NCBI GenBank assembly: GCA_020975725.1
Contig: QXJR01000006.1
Location: 744,001 to 808,000, forward strand
Length of the DNA stretch: 64,000 nucleotides
Origin: Picocystis sp. L7
Lineage: Eukaryota > Chlorophyta > Picocystophyceae > Picocystales > Picocystaceae
Reading direction: 5' to 3'
This document shows, piece by piece, positions 61,714 to 64,000 of this stretch. The translations under genes were made by a program, and so were the position numbers. Position 1 is the first letter of the stretch, and the number at the start of each line of letters is the position of its first letter. The notes beneath the pieces were generated by a model. The model was not told the DNA's origin. It saw nothing but the letters and a program-made list of their open reading frames with translations, and did not search any database.

Positions 61714-63365
61714 CCCTCCCGGACCACCATTAAGCGCAACTCAGCCCGATCGTCGAGTGGCTCTGGCGAGACGAGGGAAGCTTGGCCGTACACAGCCACC
61801 ACAGGATCGAATAGGATCGTGTGTGTGTCATCGGGACGGTAGGAGGAAGTAGTCCCGTCCGTCCACCGGATGACGTAAGCAGCGGGAGAAGATGTCGCCG
61901 CTTTTCGAAAGCGTTCCACAAGGCCAGTCCAAAACTCCAGGCGAGTTGAGCCGTCCATGAGCTCGAGCAAGAACCTTGCTTGCACGACTTGCCCAACCAA
62001 GTTCGTACTTGGCGGTTTCGCAAAGCGCGGTTTCCTTAGGCTAGTGTATGGCAGAGCGTACGGCCACGTATCCTTTAGGATGGGCCTCTTCTGGTGATAA
62101 AATTTGGACTTGTAGCGAGACACGCGACTCTTGTTACGTGCGGTGATGCCTTGCTCGGGGAAATCCCCGAGGAGTTCCTCGATCTCACAAACGTGGTCGA
62201 TGAGATCCGACGTTTCCTCTACGAACCCGCGATGTTCGTGAAGAGGGGCATCGGCGCTACAAGCAAATTGGACATAGTACCTAGGTGGAAAAGTGGTCCA
62301 ATCACGTATGTAGAAGCGCTCTACCTGGAAACGAGTTTCCTCTGATCCATTTGGGAGAGGAACCGTTTGAGGTTCAGGAGTAAGTTCGCGATGGGGGAAC
62401 TTTGAATGGTCGCTCTCATGCCAGGGATGCAGTCGTTCGATATTGACTGTGGCGGAATGTCGAGTGCCGTCGGGTAGAACCAAGTGGTAAGCTCCCTTTG
62501 GTAACACCTCCCCAATGGTGTACGGCCCTACAAAGTAGCTCTCGAGCTTTCCTTTGTCCCTCGAGGACTTCAGACCACGTTGCAGTTTGACTTTATCCCC
62601 GACGCGAAAGCGTCGAACCTGCCTTTGGCGGTTCAATCTATCTTCAACTTGTTTTTGATAGAGGGCGTGTCGTTTTTGCACTTGAGCATAAAGCTCTCGG
62701 CGAGCATCAAATAGCGAATGGAGTCGCTTGCACGCAGGGTCTGCATTCTCTCTTAGGAGGGAATATGTCCACGGCAAACTGGCGTTTGTACCGAAGAGAA
62801 CGTAATGAGGAGAGTAGCCAGTGACTCTATGCACCGATGTATTGTAGGAGAAGGACGCTGTTTGAAGCAGCTCATCCCACTCTACATCTGGCCGTGATGT
62901 TGCCAATGCCCGAAGGGTGGATAAAAGGGTGCGGTGCTGCACCTCCACTCCTCCTTGTGTCTGGCTATGGTAAGGCGCGCCGCTTTTATGCTTGGCCCCG
63001 AGCTCGATCAGGAATGGATCAAAGAGCTCGCGAAATCGGGGCCCGTTGTCGGTGAGGACAACTCGCGGACTTCCGAACTGATGGATTACTCGGTCCATGA
63101 GCACCTTGGCAACGTCGTGCGTTGTCCAATCAGTGTGCATCGGGAAGTAGAGAGCGTACTTGGAAAACCGGCATGTGACGGTTGGTACCGCGTTGTGACC
63201 TCTCGAAGTGGCGGGAAGCCCGACAACTTCGTCTACCGCAATTGTGTGGAAAGGGTAGGGGAAGATCTCTTGCATGTGGACGAGATGCTTCGCGGGTCGA
63301 TTGCTCGGCTTGAGGAGCTGGCAACGAGGACAAGTACGGACAAAGTCGATAATGTATGACTTCAT
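61650..63365 (-). CDS. Gypsy-C pol: integrase and Tudor-like C-terminus, entering the LTR
   Basis: 571 codons of a fossil element. Integrase zinc finger end (CPRCQLLKPSNRP), core (LTDNGPRFRELF; YHSQTQGGVEVQHR), GPY region (YFVGPYTIGEVLPKGAYHL), then a Tudor-like segment (YVIRWTDGTTSSYRPDD). The frame crosses the 3' LTR boundary (VAPSPLETPVLPRLSFDDEE), joining the conserved block found inside all three Gypsy-C LTR copies. Confidence 0.85.
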   Translation of the reverse strand: MKSYIIDFVRTCPRCQLLKPSNRPAKHLVHMQEIFPYPFHTIAVDEVVGLPATSRGHNAVPTVTCRFSKYALYFPMHTDWTTHDVAKVLMDRVIHQFGSPRVVLTDNGPRFRELFDPFLIELGAKHKSGAPYHSQTQGGVEVQHRTLLSTLRALATSRPDVEWDELLQTASFSYNTSVHRVTGYSPHYVLFGTNASLPWTYSLLRENADPACKRLHSLFDARRELYAQVQKRHALYQKQVEDRLNRQRQVRRFRVGDKVKLQRGLKSSRDKGKLESYFVGPYTIGEVLPKGAYHLVLPDGTRHSATVNIERLHPWHESDHSKFPHRELTPEPQTVPLPNGSEETRFQVERFYIRDWTTFPPRYYVQFACSADAPLHEHRGFVEETSDLIDHVCEIEELLGDFPEQGITARNKSRVSRYKSKFYHQKRPILKDTWPYALPYTSLRKPRFAKPPSTNLVGQVVQARFLLELMDGSTRLEFWTGLVERFRKAATSSPAAYVIRWTDGTTSSYRPDDTHTILFDPVVAVYGQASLVSPEPLDDRAELRLMVVREGVAPSPLETPVLPRLSFDDEE

Positions 63366-64000
63366 ACCTTGCCAAACAAAATGTTGTCAGCATTGCTCAT
63401 AGGTGCGTTGAGCGCCAAAGTGGGCATCCGCGTGGACACGGTCCACAAGTCGTTGTCGCACGGCAACATCATTCGGCACCACCAGGCAAACACGATCTAT
63501 CTCGGGATCGATGCGCCACACGAGGTTGTCACAAACTTCGTCCTTCGTCGGTGGTGACGCTACAAGGGCCTGATAAGCTTTGTCTTTCTCACCCGCTCGT
63601 TGCACCAATGTATAAAAATCTTCCTCCTGGGGGTCAACCGATGGAATCTCAAGGGAACCACCCATAGCTCGAAAAGCTGGCCCGGGAGGCGGCTGAACGA
63701 GTGCTGGGATGGTGAGCAAAGGCATCGACCGCCGGAGGAGGTTTGCTAAGGTGATCAGCCTGAGATCAGTACCTGGGTTGACTTGCAACGTGGTGCGCAC
63801 GGTGAGACCGGACGCAAGCCTATAGGACTTGGTAGCACGGGCGCACGTTCCATTATACGTGGCCGAATGAATCACATGGGTAGAGGCAGGCATCCTACTA
63901 AGGAGTCGGTCGCAAGCGGGAAGGTCAAGGTGCTTGTCATCGGCGAGCAGCACTACGTGAGCCTGCGGGAGCCGCTTGCGGTTGGCTACCTCCGCGAGGG

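Larger units (their letters stand above)
60960..64000 (-). mobile_element. Gypsy-C LTR retrotransposon, 3' part, running off the window
   Basis: Minus-strand Ty3/gypsy element. The 3' LTR is 60960-61713 (754 bp, TGTTGCGCCC to GCTCCACA on the minus strand), preceded by a purine-rich GGGAGGG. Integrase core, GPY region and Tudor-like tail lie at 61.7-63.4 kb, with the integrase N-terminal part at about 63.4-63.6 kb. A segment at about 63.65-64.0 kb lies where the other elements have the methyltransferase. It looks broken in about one place in the visible part, with the rest unseen. Its LTR is shared with the solo copies at 1391 and 37120, and identity to the 1391 copy is high. Confidence 0.88.

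Overview
This is a nuclear window from a eukaryote, most likely an alga of the plant lineage. A red alga is my best guess (moderate to low confidence). The reasons are: long host genes mostly without introns, one gene with short GT-AG introns (302 and 128 nt), a plant-type Alfin-like protein, a fused HPPK-DHPS folate enzyme, and several Golgi-type sulfotransferase, fucosyltransferase and kinase-like genes of the kind expected where sulfated wall polysaccharides are made. No rRNA, CRISPR array or operon structure was seen.

LTR retrotransposons dominate the window. From left to right: a Copia element on the minus strand (1 to about 4.75 kb) hit by a solo Gypsy-C LTR (1391-2154); a host kinase-like gene (5.6-6.7 kb) and a GT10 fucosyltransferase-like gene (8.6-9.7 kb); a poorly coding stretch with a solo Gypsy-D LTR (13.6 kb); a truncated second Copia (14.46-17.44 kb) abutting Gypsy-A (17441-24808, minus). 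Then comes the host island 26-36 kb: HPPK-DHPS, an Alfin-Tudor gene with three exons, a methyltransferase-sulfotransferase-sulfotransferase fusion, and a paralogue of the kinase-like gene. A repeat pile follows at 36.0-46.2 kb: a SINE-like repeat, a second piece of the Copia-2 family, a Gypsy-C LTR, and a PIF/Harbinger transposase split by the young Gypsy-B (37966-45451, GTAT duplication). After a sulfotransferase gene (46.85-48.0 kb) and a second SINE-like copy (49.5-49.9 kb) come old unassigned sequence, Gypsy-D (52993-60357, plus, AATTC duplication), and the 3' part of Gypsy-C running off the right edge.

The most striking system is in the Gypsy elements. A, B and D each carry a cytosine-5 DNA methyltransferase domain of DNMT3-like type between RNase H and integrase. 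All four Gypsy families end in a Tudor/chromo-like module. One polyprotein thus combines a predicted chromatin writer and a predicted reader. Gypsy-C is also unusual because its LTR contains a conserved protein-coding stretch continuous with the end of pol.

The host genes suggest a secretory polysaccharide-modification theme: two FAM20/PI-kinase-fold-like proteins (one lacking the predicted catalytic Asp), a GT10 enzyme, a sulfotransferase and the three-domain fusion. Two host genes, HPPK-DHPS and the sulfotransferase at 47 kb, each change reading frame at a G or C homopolymer run, which could be either real lesions or consensus errors. All assignments come from reading motifs by eye, with no database search.
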